From assembly GCA_035048815.1 (NCBI GenBank), contig JAUCBN010000043.1, positions 563,001 to 627,000 on the forward strand: a stretch of 64,000 bases of DNA, written 5' to 3'. The notes below the pieces were generated by a model. The model made no database searches and had not been told where the DNA came from. It saw only the letters and a list, made by a program, of their open reading frames with translations. The translations under genes and the position numbers were made by a program. Below, one piece after another: positions 50,325 through 60,647 of the stretch (position 1 is the first letter of the stretch; every line of letters begins with the position of its first letter). Origin of the DNA: Abelmoschus esculentus (lineage: Eukaryota > Streptophyta > Magnoliopsida > Malvales > Malvaceae).

Positions 50325-50968
50325 CTAAAATACCACGAAGAATCAAAACTGCCAAGCAAACAGAAAACAAATATAATTATTGATCTTGCTAAACAGAGCG
50401 CGTATACAGTACATCGAACTGAGCAACCCCTACCCCCAATACGGAAACTCGTTCAATATAAACAAGAGGGTATTAAAAGATCTGAAATCATATTAGCCAT
50501 AGATAATCAATACCCGTATTACAATAAACATTCAAATACATTGTAAAGCTAAGAAACCTCATATAGTTTACAATTTGAATCATTCAGGTTTCCTATAACA
50601 TCCGGAAAAAGAAAAAGGAAGCCATAGTAGCTATATATAAGCAAAACCCAGATTAAAAACACATTCAGAAAACATTTTAGAGCTAAAAAGCATCACAATT
50701 TACAACTAAAAACATTACTATTTCCTATAACATTCGTGAAAGGAAAAATAAATCATAGTCGCTACACATAATCAATACCCGGATTAAAAACACATCCAAA
50801 ACATTTTATAGCTAAGTAACATCATAATTAGCTACTAAAAACATTCATACTACAAAATCAGATAAATTTAAAGGAAATCACGATCTAAGATTACAAATAA
50901 GAACATATAAATAGAAGGATCTACAATCAGACAGATCTTTATGAAAATGAAAGATGAAATGGGCAAAC
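50325..50968 (-). other. 5' UTR intron of eEF2
   Basis: The donor GTTTGCCC follows a TTCCTCAG exon end at 50969. The acceptor TTTTAG at 50326-50325 precedes AGACAAGTCAAG and the ATG. The interior is AT-rich. Leader introns are common in highly expressed plant translation genes. Confidence 0.65.
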
Positions 50969-51040
50969 CTGAGGAAGCGAGAAAGGCGGCAACAGAAAGA
51001 AAATGAGACAGTGAAATTGAGTTGGGTTGAGGAAATGATG

Positions 51041-51048
51041 ATTTTATA
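51041..51048 (-). promoter_or_regulatory. TATA box of eEF2
   Basis: TATAAAAT on the minus strand, about 70 bases upstream of the leader-intron donor. A pyrimidine-rich tract (TCATTTTCTTTCTG, CTTTCTCGCTTCCTC) lies just downstream, typical of highly expressed plant genes. Confidence 0.6.
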
Positions 51049-51618
51049 GTCGAGGAAATGCAAGCGTAGTGCGTTTGATAGTGAGCATGAGTGGATGTCA
51101 AGTAGGGTTTTGTTTTTGTTTTACTTGGGCTTGGGCTTGGGCTTTTAATGCTGTTGAGCTCAAGCCATATAGCATGGGTATCAAAGCAATACTTAAAACA
51201 TTATTTTAATTAATGTTTGGAAAAATCAATTTATCTAATCAAAATTAACGAAATTGATTCAAATAATAATAACTTTGTTTCGTTTAAATAAATATCAGGT
51301 TTGAGATGTTTGCATGTAGAAAATTTCTACTAAAGATTTATCTACCAAAACAAGATATATGATACGAATTGATTTAAATTAATCAAGACGAAAATTTAAA
51401 AATCGAGAAAATAATCTAATAAAAAGTCTATTTTACCTATCAAATTAAACATATTCTATAATACAATAATTTGTTACTCAATTCAAGCCTTTTTCTTCCT
51501 CTTCTTCTTCTATTATTTAATTAATTATTCTACCTTCTAGTGATATTTATGTCTAAAATTAAGAAATTTCCCGGTATCTTCCCTACTACCAACCTTCATT
51601 AATATATTATCAAAGTCA

Positions 51619-51619
51619 C

Positions 51620-51653
<34 letters not shown>
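51619..51653. repeat. (ATT)n microsatellite
   Basis: About eleven to twelve perfect ATT units in spacer DNA. Confidence 0.9.
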
Positions 51654-52939
51654 TATAAAAGTCTACAAAAATGTTAAAAATTTCAACCCAATAAATATTC
51701 TTTGATTTGATTGTTTAAATCGTTTTCTCTTGATCAATACTTCAGCCTTTGAAGACTTTGTTTGGTTTCTTTTTCCCAGGTCTCATACGGCAAGTACAAG
51801 AAAACAACAATTGGAAGCCTTTCCAAACAAGTTTAGAATCACAAGTCAGCTTAGAAGTTAACTTTCCTATTTTTTTTAGATAAACCTTCGAAATCTTCGA
51901 TTTTGTTATGTATTAGTCGTAAGTTTAAGGGTACTCTTTAGGTACTCTTTTCTTTCACTTAAGTTTAGGGAAGTTTTTAACGAGGCTCCAACCACCTATC
52001 ATTCAAAAAAATATATTCAAATTTTTGACACGATAAATTTTGACTGTATCCATTCATAACACAATCAAACAAAGATAAAATTTAAATAAAAACATATACA
52101 AATTGATTATTAGGATGCACATAAGATCACACAAAACAATAACATAGTGTAGATTGTTGATTTGAATTTTTTGACCATTAAGTTAACCTAGTACCCAACC
52201 CTAACTTTTGCAGTCTTAATTTTAAAAATTAAAATCAAAATCAACCCTTTAATTTAATTAATCTCCTGAAATAATGATTCTAGACCATTGAAGTGGTAAG
52301 TCAAGTCTTGAGGCAAATATATTAATGGAGTAATCATCTTCACTAGCAGACATTGGGCTGCCTTATATAATAATGGAGGGAACATGGTGTATTATTTTAG
52401 ATTAATTGTCAAAGATATTTAAAGTATGAAATAATTTAAGAATTTTTTATATTTTTTAATCATAGATGGTAAAAAGTAATGGGTAAATTGCACTTATAGA
52501 CCTTAGAATGCATGGGTGTGGTCAAACATCAAACTATTCGGCTAAATTTGAAATGTTTGAAAAATGAACTTTCAACAATAATATTTGGGTAATTATTCCA
52601 TATAGTAACAATCGAATTTAAAAATTTTCACAATAACCTTAGTTTTATACTTTATGGATTCAGTTTAAGGTGTAGTGTCTATGGGTTAAAATTTAAGGAT
52701 TTAATTTAAGTTGTATGAGTTAGGGGTTTCTAATTGAATCCCTAAATTCTAAAATTAATGTACTTCTGAAAGCTATGTCAATATATTGAATCTAAATCTC
52801 ATTTGAGTAATTATTTTATACCGTTTTTTAAATAATCACATTATAAAGTATAAAGTTGTAGACATTTTTCATCTATAAATGGGATGCAAATTGTCTGCCC
52901 CTTTTCTATGTCTTCATTTATGCCCTCACTTCAAATTAG

Positions 52940-53050
52940 AGGTTTAGGATTTAGGGTTTAGGGTTCTAGGTTAGGGGTTTTGGTTAGGGTTTAGGGAATT
53001 AGGGGTATGGTGTATTTTTTAGGGTGTAGGATTTAGGATTTAGGATATAG
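52940..53050 (+). repeat. Degenerate interstitial telomere-like repeats
   Basis: Clustered TTTAGGG and close variants: GGTTTAGGATTTAGGGTTTA, then TTAGGGG, GGTTAGGGTTTAGGG and later TTTAGGATTTAGGA. The plant telomere unit is TTTAGGG. The units here are few and diverged. Confidence 0.6.
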
Positions 53051-53845
53051 AAAATAAGGGTTTAAGGTTTAAAATTCAATTTTTTAAAAAAATTAAAGGA
53101 GACACAGAAGGAGACACAAAAAAGAGGCAGAGGATTTTTGTTCCTATAAATAGATGTTATTTTTCAAAAATAAGAATTAATAAAACTAAACTTTATTTTT
53201 TTTCTTTATATTTCTTGAAGTTATGAATAATAAAGTCCATAAGAAATTTGTGTCCCCTTATTGTTTTTCAAATTCAAACTTACACACTTCAAGTATTTTG
53301 AAATGAAAACCTGCTCTACTTTCTTTTCTCTGTGTCAAAGGGACCTTAAATGCAAAAAACAACCACAAAATTGACCTTTGAAAGTCCTCTCCAGCATGGT
53401 TGAAAATAAAAACACAAGTGTTTTTCATGTCTCATGCAGATTTCTTTTTGATATATTGAAATAAATAGTATATATCATTTCTTAATCTTATGAGGTTATT
53501 CGATACGATAAATTACGAAAGTTAACCCCTGTCAATTTTCATGTGGTTTCGCTTATATTCACGCTAAAAATATTAAGTTTATGGTTTAGAAAATTAAAGA
53601 TAAAGTATACTTTTAATATTTATAATTTAATTTTTTATTATTAGGATATATATCGTGACCGAAATGTTCACACTACGAAGCTTATACAGCATATAAAAGT
53701 TGTTTGAAACTTGAAAGAAATCAAAGACTTTTTCTGATCTGATTGATTGGGCTTCGTTTGTGCATAAGAGTCGATACTTTGACTTTCACCCGATCAAACC
53801 AGCCAAGTGGGACGACTTCAAATTCACATGGTTTAAGAACCTTCT

Positions 53846-53860
53846 TTATATATATATATA
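53846..53860 (+). promoter_or_regulatory. Probable TATA box of the NAC gene
   Basis: TTATATATATATATA at about 115-130 bases before the start codon at 53975, the only strong TATA-like stretch just upstream. Confidence 0.5.
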
Positions 53861-53930
53861 ATCTACTACCTAGCTTTCCCTATATGATTGACCGATGCTG
53901 GTTCATGCACTGTATACACACAAAACTTGA

Positions 53931-53978
53931 ATGATTAATGCTGTAGGCACCTCCGGGGATCAAGGTCGAAGAAGATGA
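53931..53978 (+). promoter_or_regulatory. Upstream ORF overlapping the NAC start codon
   Basis: ATG at 53931 opens a 15-codon frame (MINAVGTSGDQGRRR) whose TGA (53976-53978) overlaps the NAC start as ATGA. A two-codon ATG-CTG-TAG frame at 53938-53946 lies inside it in another phase, and further short frames start at about 53895 and 53905. Whether all are in the mature leader depends on the transcription start and on any leader intron. Confidence 0.45.
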
Positions 53979-55406
53979 ACGTTGGCCAAGGTGTTAGTGA
54001 TAACAAAATTGTCGACGAAGATGGCCCGCTTCCCGGGTTTCGATTTCATCCTACTGATGAAGAGCTCTTAAGGTTTTATCTTCGACGAAAAGTTGACAAT
54101 AAACCTCTCAGAATTGAGCTGATCAAACAGGTTGACATCTATAAGTTTGATCCATGGGATCTTCCAAGTAGGTTCTAAGCTACCTTATTTCCATATATGT
54201 ATATGTATATGTATATCAGTATATGGTAGTATTCAATAAGGGAAAAGGGTTCTGCAGATTTCCTTTGGATGACTTAGAATTTCCAAAGAAAAGCTAGCTT
54301 TGTATGATTTATAGTTCTCATGTTTGATTCCTTTCAAAAAAAACTTATTTTCTTTTACAATAATAAAGAAAAAATTGCAGAAATTAAAATTCGAATATCG
54401 ATTGTTGTTAGTGTTGGTTTGATTAAAGATTAATGAACTTGTTGTATTTCATGCACCGATAGCATGACATTAATCGTTATAAGTGTATCAGATTCAGATA
54501 TGGATTTTGGTTTATAAAATTGAATTAAACGTTGATGTTTTTTGATGGAATGAAACAGAAGTAAGCACGGTGGGCGGCGGTGGTGGCGGAGAGAGTGACT
54601 CATATTTCTTCGGCAAACGAGGAAGGAAATACAGAAACAGCGTGAGACCGAACAGGGTAACCGGGTCTGGTTTTTGGAAAGCAACCGGCATTGACAAGCC
54701 TGTTTATGCACAATCATCGTCACCAGGCCAAGGCTATGCCTGCATTGGTCTAAAGAAAACCTTAGTGTATTACCGTGGAGCCGCTGGCAAAGGGACCAAA
54801 ACCGATTGGATGATGCACGAGTTCCGCCTTCCCACCGACAATAGTAACATCGTCGGCAGCCGCTTTTCGGATCCGAAAACTGTTACACAAGAAGCCGTAA
54901 GTCAAAAATGTTGTTTAAGTAGGGTTAATGCATGCTCCGTTTCATAACACTTTCATTCATACAATTGTCGTGTATATAAAATATTGCAGGAAGTATGGAC
55001 CCTATGTCGAATTTTCAAGCGAAATTCAACACTACAGAAATACAGACCAGATTGGAGACAACTTGCAGCAAAAAAAGCTTCAATTGCTGCACAAATTAGT
55101 CCTCGAACATGTAGTATGGAATGGAACAGCCATGGGAACTACATAAGCTTCGGTTCTCCAATGGTCGGAGATTATTGTAATGACGAGAAACCAAAGCCAT
55201 TGGTGAATGAGAATGATATGATCAATGGAAGAAGCCAATGGCATAATACTATTGCAGACAGAATAAGTGCAGTAGCTCAAATACCTTCATCAATGGCGTC
55301 GTCTTCGAGCTTTTCGGATGGTCCGGAAAATAATTTCTTCACTGAGGCTAATTGGGATGAGCTGAAATCGGTTGTGGAGTTTGCTCTTGAGCCCTTTCCT
55401 ATGTAA
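53975..55406 (+). CDS. NAC transcription factor, JUB1/ANAC042 type
   Basis: Exons 53975-54167, 54559-54896 and 54990-55406 give 315 residues in frame. NAC factors are plant-specific DNA-binding regulators; JUB1 controls H2O2 responses, stress tolerance and senescence. The five NAC subdomains are all present: PLPGFRFHPTDEELLRFYL (A), IELIKQVDIYKFDPWDLP (B), YFFGKRGRKYRNSVRPNR with TGSGFWKATGIDKPV (C), GLKKTLVYYRGAAGKGTKT and DWMMHEFRLP (D), EVWTLCRIFKRN (E). The RPNRVTGSGFWKATGIDKPVY block is nearly the same as in JUB1. A Gly run (VSTVGGGGGGESDSYFF) replaces the usual short linker. The C-terminal half has a Ser-rich piece and ends NWDELKSVVEFALEPFPM, similar to the JUB1 activation-domain tail. 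First-exon splicing inside Lys65 follows the usual NAC intron position. Confidence 0.92.
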
Positions 55407-55686
55407 ATAATGCTTTTATAGGGTTAATTAGTTTGTAATCTGATAATTATGGAATTAATATCTACAAACAGACATGGAATACCACGGTTTGATTCCTTCG
55501 TAGGAGTTGGAATTTCTTTGTATGTAAATCATTTTCGTTTGTTTAAAAAAATTATTTATAATAGAGAATTAACATCAACAAGTTTCATGCAGTAAATCTG
55601 TCTGAACGACAATTTATTGGTAAATACTGAATCAAGAAAAGTAAAGTTCCTGCAAAATTATTCATCCCCTCACCCTCCTATTTCAA
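55407..55686. other. Short convergent spacer
   Basis: 3' UTRs of the NAC gene (plus) and of the dioxygenase (minus) meet here. No other feature is seen. Confidence 0.6.
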
Positions 55687-56862
55687 TCAAGCAGCATTAA
55701 TGCTTGCAAAATCAAGCGATTTCTTGCCATCGTGAGCGTTCCCAAAGAAATTTTTCATGTAATCAGCCACCATAAACTCTCTATAAAGAGCCTGTCCATC
55801 TTTTTCGACCACTTGAGGTAAAGGTGCAATCTTTGCCATTGGATTGGGCATGGTAAATATAGGTACAGACACTCTTGATTTTGTGCTGGTGGTACGAACT
55901 CTATGTTCTGCACTTTTGTACTTCCCATTGCTTAGTATCTGCAAATATAAAAAATAAGTTAACAAGTTTTGAGTTCGGGTTCGTTTAGATCTTTAAATTT
56001 GTTTTATTTATATATATACCTGTATCATGTCACCAACATTGATGACCAAGGCACCTGCAACAGGAGGAATCTCTACCCACTCTCCCTTCTTTCCGAACTC
56101 CGAGTCTTGTTCAATCTTCACATATAATCCGCCAATACCGTCTTGCAGCAATACTGTGAGAATTCCCATATCAGAGTGTCGTCCTACTCCAACAGTGAGG
56201 TCCGGGTTAGGACATGTGGGGTAGAAGTTCATGTTAACCATCTTCTTATCCAAGAGTACATCGATCATCGAGTCGTCTGGTTTTACCCCTAAATTTTCAA
56301 ACAAAACTTGGAGCAATTTTCTCACCATGCTCATTGATGTCTTCAAGTATTCAAGTGAAACATCCTTGATCTCTGCAGGCCAGTGTTGACGAGCTTCATC
56401 ATCGTTAGTGTATTGCATGTTGATATAATCTTTCCATTCTAGAGCCTTCTCTTTCTGTGGCATGAAGCTCGTCCCGTACTTCACCAATGGAGTTGGACTA
56501 ACTTCCGCACGATAAACTGCCTTCTTTTCCGATGGCAAGCCGAAGAAATTATGCGCAGCATCCTTGAGAGACTCGAGCAGTTCCACGGGAACTCCATGGT
56601 TGATAACTTGGAAGAATCCAAGATTCTCAGCAGCTCTAACAATCTGCTTGACCACTTCATCGTGATCAGGACCATCTAGCTTCGACAAATCAATAGGTGG
56701 CTGCCCGTGTTTACGAGCTGCTTCCTTGTCGATTCTCTCTTTCGGTGGTTGCAAGTAAGCCTGTGGCACTGTTGACAATCCGGCATCCACCATTCCTTTG
56801 ACACCGTTGCCGTCTCGAACGACGAAGTTGAAAAGGTTGTCATCGTCAAAACTTGGAGCCAT
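55687..56862 (-). CDS. 2-oxoglutarate/Fe(II) dioxygenase, scopoletin 8-hydroxylase/F6'H-like, copy A
   Basis: Exons 56862-56020 and 55938-55687; 364 residues. The family (S8H and feruloyl-CoA 6'-hydroxylase) makes coumarins such as fraxetin and scopoletin, often for iron uptake or defence. N-terminal LFNFVVRDGNGVKGMVDAGL and VPQAYLQPP are family-typical. The 2OG-FeII core has GFFQVINHGVP, MVNMNFYPTCPNPDLTVGVG, iron ligands His229 and Asp231 (RHSDMG) and His293 (SAEHRVR), and 2-oxoglutarate-binding Arg303/Ser305 (RVSVP). It ends NAHDGKKSLDFASINAA. Unlike copy B it lacks the intron after ...WPxE. Exact substrate cannot be told from sequence; coumarin hydroxylation is the best guess. Confidence 0.9.
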
Positions 56863-56934
56863 TGGCGAGTGTTGAAGACAAGTGTTTGTTTGATGAGAAT
56901 TTGATTGGTTGGTGAGAAAAGATAGGGAATATAT

Positions 56935-56946
56935 GGATATATAGTG
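56935..56946 (-). promoter_or_regulatory. TATA box of dioxygenase copy A
   Basis: CACTATATATCC on the minus strand, about 75 bases upstream of the start codon at 56862. Confidence 0.55.
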
Positions 56947-57139
56947 GAGACATGGTTGAAACTTTCTTTGAGAAATTTGTAATTGAAAATTACATCATCG
57001 TGACGACGTTGTGGAATTTTTAATCTTACTTTTTTTAACAAGACATGATTCAGGGCGTTTAAAATCAAAGAAGCCAAATTCTTGCCTCGTACTTTCTTAC
57101 GCAAATATAACGAAAGTTTGTGTTTCATGTCACAAAATC

Positions 57140-57205
57140 ATGTTTGGTCTAGTGGTAGACTCACGTTGTTCCCTTGGAGTTGTCTCTATCTTAATTTTTG
57201 TTAGA
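57140..57205 (+). repeat. Possible tRNA-derived SINE fragment
   Basis: TTTGGTCTAGTGGTAGACTC matches an RNA polymerase III A box (TGGTCTAGTGG). It is followed at about 30 bases by CCTTGGAGTTGTCTC, a very poor B-box match. No poly-A tail or target duplication is obvious. Confidence 0.3.
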
Positions 57206-58835
57206 GGTACAATAAAATTACTATTACATCGATAGAATATATGAATAACTATACACATTTTTATTAATTATTACATCACTCTTTTTTTTATTGTTTTTAC
57301 GATTTTTAAGCATTCGCTTTGACTAATTCGGACCGACCTGCATCGCACACCTAATTTTTATGAGTGAGTCTTTCAATAGAGATTTTCTACGTACACAATG
57401 CCTCAAACTCAAGACTTACTTAAGTGAAGCCAAACTGTTTACCACTTCTTTTAGTTAAATTTTAACGATCAATAAATTGATTGATATCATTTAAATAGTT
57501 AAACCATCGTACTAACATAAGTAAAAGTGTAATAATCATATTAATACCAATTCCATAATTAAATGATCATTTAAATAATTTTAAAAAAATCTCAATATGT
57601 ATTATTAATTTTATAATTTTAACAAATAATAAATTATTAATTTATTATTTTAAAAGGGTTAAAATAAAATTTTATTTCGCATTAATTTATATTTTAAGTG
57701 TAGGTAAGGTTTTGTGCCAACCCTAACTTCATCCATACTCTGAATAAATTGAGAAATTACTGTTGAAGAAAATTCTAGTGCGGCCTCAAAGTCGTGCTTT
57801 TGAACAAAAAGTACTATCCACTAGCAGGTCCATCCTTGTCAAGACAATGCACGCTTGTACTAGGCTATAAAGCAATAATTCATTGTATTTTTATTAAATT
57901 TATTATCCTTTAATTATAAGATTAAATGTTTGATTCGTATTAATAAGAATGAAACCGGACATTTATCTCTTAACGAGAGTATTCGTAATGAGAGGATATT
58001 AGTTATATTGACGATGAATATTTTGATTTCAATAAAAAAATACGTTTAAAAATTATCATGTAAATAATTTTTATCTGTAATTATATAAAATTGTGATATA
58101 TTTAAATAATTATTATAATTTATAATTTTTAAATTCGTACGATTATATTTGGTGTATTTATATATTTAATCATACTCTTTGATTTTATAATTAATATTAT
58201 TTTATAATTTAAAATTATGTAACTGTGCAATTATAATTTTATTACTAATGTAAATAAGAAAAATCATGCAATTACACTGTAATATCTGAACATGTCTTAA
58301 TTGTGTTTTAATTTTTTTAATAATTATTTTGTGACGAATTTTAATTTTCATCCTAATTTTATCTAAAAGATAAACGAGACTTTAGAAAAAGAGAACTGCT
58401 TCTAATAAATATGTTTACTCGAATTATAATTAAATTTTAACAATAATATTATTAAATAGAAGTCATAAATTTTAAATGTAAATCAAAAAATTAACCTAAA
58501 TTATCTTGATTAAATGATGACAAAAAAAATCGGTCGTTAGCCGCCTTATATTAAATGATATTAATTAAAAATTCAATCTCTTAATTATAAATCATTTAAT
58601 TCAAGTTTTTAAAATATATATTTTTTTTAATTTTTAGCTTCTAATTATATTTTTATTTGTGCGTGTGAACCAAATTATTGACTTCCCATATCTAAAGTTA
58701 ATGAAGAAAAGTAAATCTACTTCAATGGTCAAAAGTCCATTGTGAAATGTAAAAGTTTCCACAAAGAAAGAAATTAGACCTCATTGAAATAATTGAATGA
58801 CGGACCATTACCCTCTTCAAAGATTATACGATAGG

Positions 58836-58970
58836 TGTCACGGGGTTATTATTCTCTTTCTAAAAGACAAGTCTGATAGAATATGCAACGCCACCGTTTA
58901 TATATCCTAAGACCTCCCTTTTTTTTTTTGATATAAGATTAATGTTGCTTACCTCTTTTCAAGCGTGACA
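58836..58970 (-). mobile_element. Stray LTR of the miniature LTR retrotransposon family
   Basis: 135 bp with the same TGTCACGGGG...CGTGACA ends and the same core (CTGATAGAATATGCAACGCC, GTTTATAT, AAGACCTCCC) as the LTRs at 7545-7878, but more diverged. No partner LTR, primer site or polypurine tract is attached, so it is a solo LTR. Just upstream, 58805-58835 (CATTACCCTCTTCAAAG...ACGATAGG) resembles the 5' third of the same LTR, perhaps a truncated second copy. Confidence 0.75.
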
Positions 58971-59269
58971 TAAGTTATTAACTCATTTATGAAAATAAAA
59001 AATTGCTATATAAATTCATATAATATTGTTTTATACGAGTTTAATTAATTTATTAAACCACTATATAATTTCCTATGTAAAATATAGCTTATATTTTTTT
59101 TTCTTTATTGGTTTTTGCATGATTTTTTGGTCAGAAATGGAGATCGTAGCAACTTGTCTTGAATTCCTACATGAAGAAAATGTATTCAAAGGTAGAAATT
59201 GTCATATTCGAACTCCCCCATACCTTTGCTGAAAACTTCAAACCATTTGCAATTTGCATCACTAAGCAG

Positions 59270-59280
59270 TATATATATAG
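59270..59280 (+). promoter_or_regulatory. TATA box of dioxygenase copy B
   Basis: TATATATATAG about 70 bases upstream of the ATG at 59350. Confidence 0.6.
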
Positions 59281-59349
59281 GCATAGACCCATCCATTTGG
59301 TCGATCCATCAAAAAATTTCATATCAAACAACACTCTCGGCAGTATATA

Positions 59350-60647
59350 ATGGCTCTGAGTTTTGATAATGAGAGATCACTTTTTAACTTTGTCGTCCGA
59401 GATGGAAACGGCGTGAAAGGAATTGTGGACTCCGGCATTTCAACGGTGCCTCAGGCTTACATTCAGCCACCCGCCGAGCAAATTGATAAGAAAAGTGCCA
59501 CCAAATGTGAGATTCCACCCATTGATTTGTCCAGGCTTGATGGTCCTCACCATGATGAGGTGGTGAATCAAATTGTTAGAGCTGCTGAGACACTTGGCTT
59601 CTTCCAAGTTATCAACCATGGAGTTCCCTTAGAACTGCTCGACTCCCTTAAGCAGACCGCGCATAACTTCTTCGGCCTGCCTGCAGAAAGGAAGGCTGTG
59701 TATCGTAAAGAAGTGAGTCCATCCCCTTTAGTGAAGTATGGGACGAGTTTTGTGCCTGAGAAGGAGAAAGCCTTGGAATGGAAAGACTACATTAGCATGG
59801 CTTACACCAATGATGCTGAAGCTCTGCAACAATGGCCTGTAGAATGCAGGTAATGAAATATAGATACATATATGATTATGAACTGTATTTTCTTTTTCTT
59901 TTTCCTAGACGTTTTGAATAGAGATTCATACCAATATTGATTTTCTCTTTGTAGAGATGATGCCCTGCAATATTTGAAGACCTCACATGACATGGTAAAG
60001 AAATTGCTTGCTGCTCTGATGGGAAATCTAGGAGTGGAACTAGACGACTCCAAGATGGATGCATTCATCGGAAAGAAGATGGTTAACATGAACTTCTATC
60101 CGACATGTCCTAATCCCGAACTCACTGTCGGTGTCGGACGTCACTCCGATATGGGTACTCTTACAATCTTATTACAAGACGGGATCGGTGGTTTGTATGT
60201 TAAAGTTCCTGAAGATGTAGACCTAGACAAGAAAGGAGAGTGGGTAGAGATTCCTCCTATTCCTGTTGCCCTAGTCATCAACGTTGGTGACATGTTACAG
60301 GTTCAAATCAATATTATTACCTTTTCTTTTAAGACTGCTTCACATTTATGGAAAATTTCATTACACTATGATCTAATACATATATTTTTTTTTCTGTTCA
60401 GATCTTAAGTAATGGTCGGTACAAAAGTGCCGAACATAGAGTCCGCACCACAAGTACACAATCTCGAGTATCGATACCGATCTTCGTAAGTCCAGAATCA
60501 ACCCAAAAGATTTCCCCGTTGCCTCAAGTGGTTGAGAAAGATGGATTGTCTCGTTACAAAGAATTTGTGTTCTCAGATTACATGAACAACTTCTTTCGAA
60601 ATGCACACGACGGAAAGAAATCTCTAGAATTTGCAAAGGCAGACTGA
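59350..60647 (+). CDS. 2-oxoglutarate/Fe(II) dioxygenase, scopoletin 8-hydroxylase/F6'H-like, copy B
   Basis: Exons 59350-59849, 59955-60300 and 60402-60647; 363 residues. A close paralogue of copy A with the same opening (LFNFVVRDGNGVKGIVDSGI), VPQAYIQPP, GFFQVINHGVP and the full catalytic set: His230/Asp232 in GRHSDMG, His294 in SAEHRVRT, and RVSIPIF for 2-oxoglutarate. It ends DGKKSLEFAKAD. It has an extra intron (59850-59954) splitting the Arg codon after QWPVEC; copy A reads straight through at this point. Both share the intron after GDMxQ. Head-to-head placement with copy A points to local duplication with inversion. Activity is expected on coumarin precursors, but the substrate is inference. 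Confidence 0.92.

Larger units (their letters stand above)
51049..53843. other. AT-rich spacer between eEF2 and the NAC gene
   Basis: No gene seen. It contains a TTA microsatellite (about 51619-51653) and a run of degenerate TTTAGGG-like units (52940-53050), listed separately. Confidence 0.5.
56863..59349. other. Head-to-head promoter region of the two dioxygenases
   Basis: About 2.5 kb, AT-rich, serving both minus-strand copy A and plus-strand copy B. It holds a TATA box for each gene, a SINE-like piece at ~57140-57205 and a stray miniature-LTR copy at 58836-58970. No other gene is seen. Confidence 0.55.
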
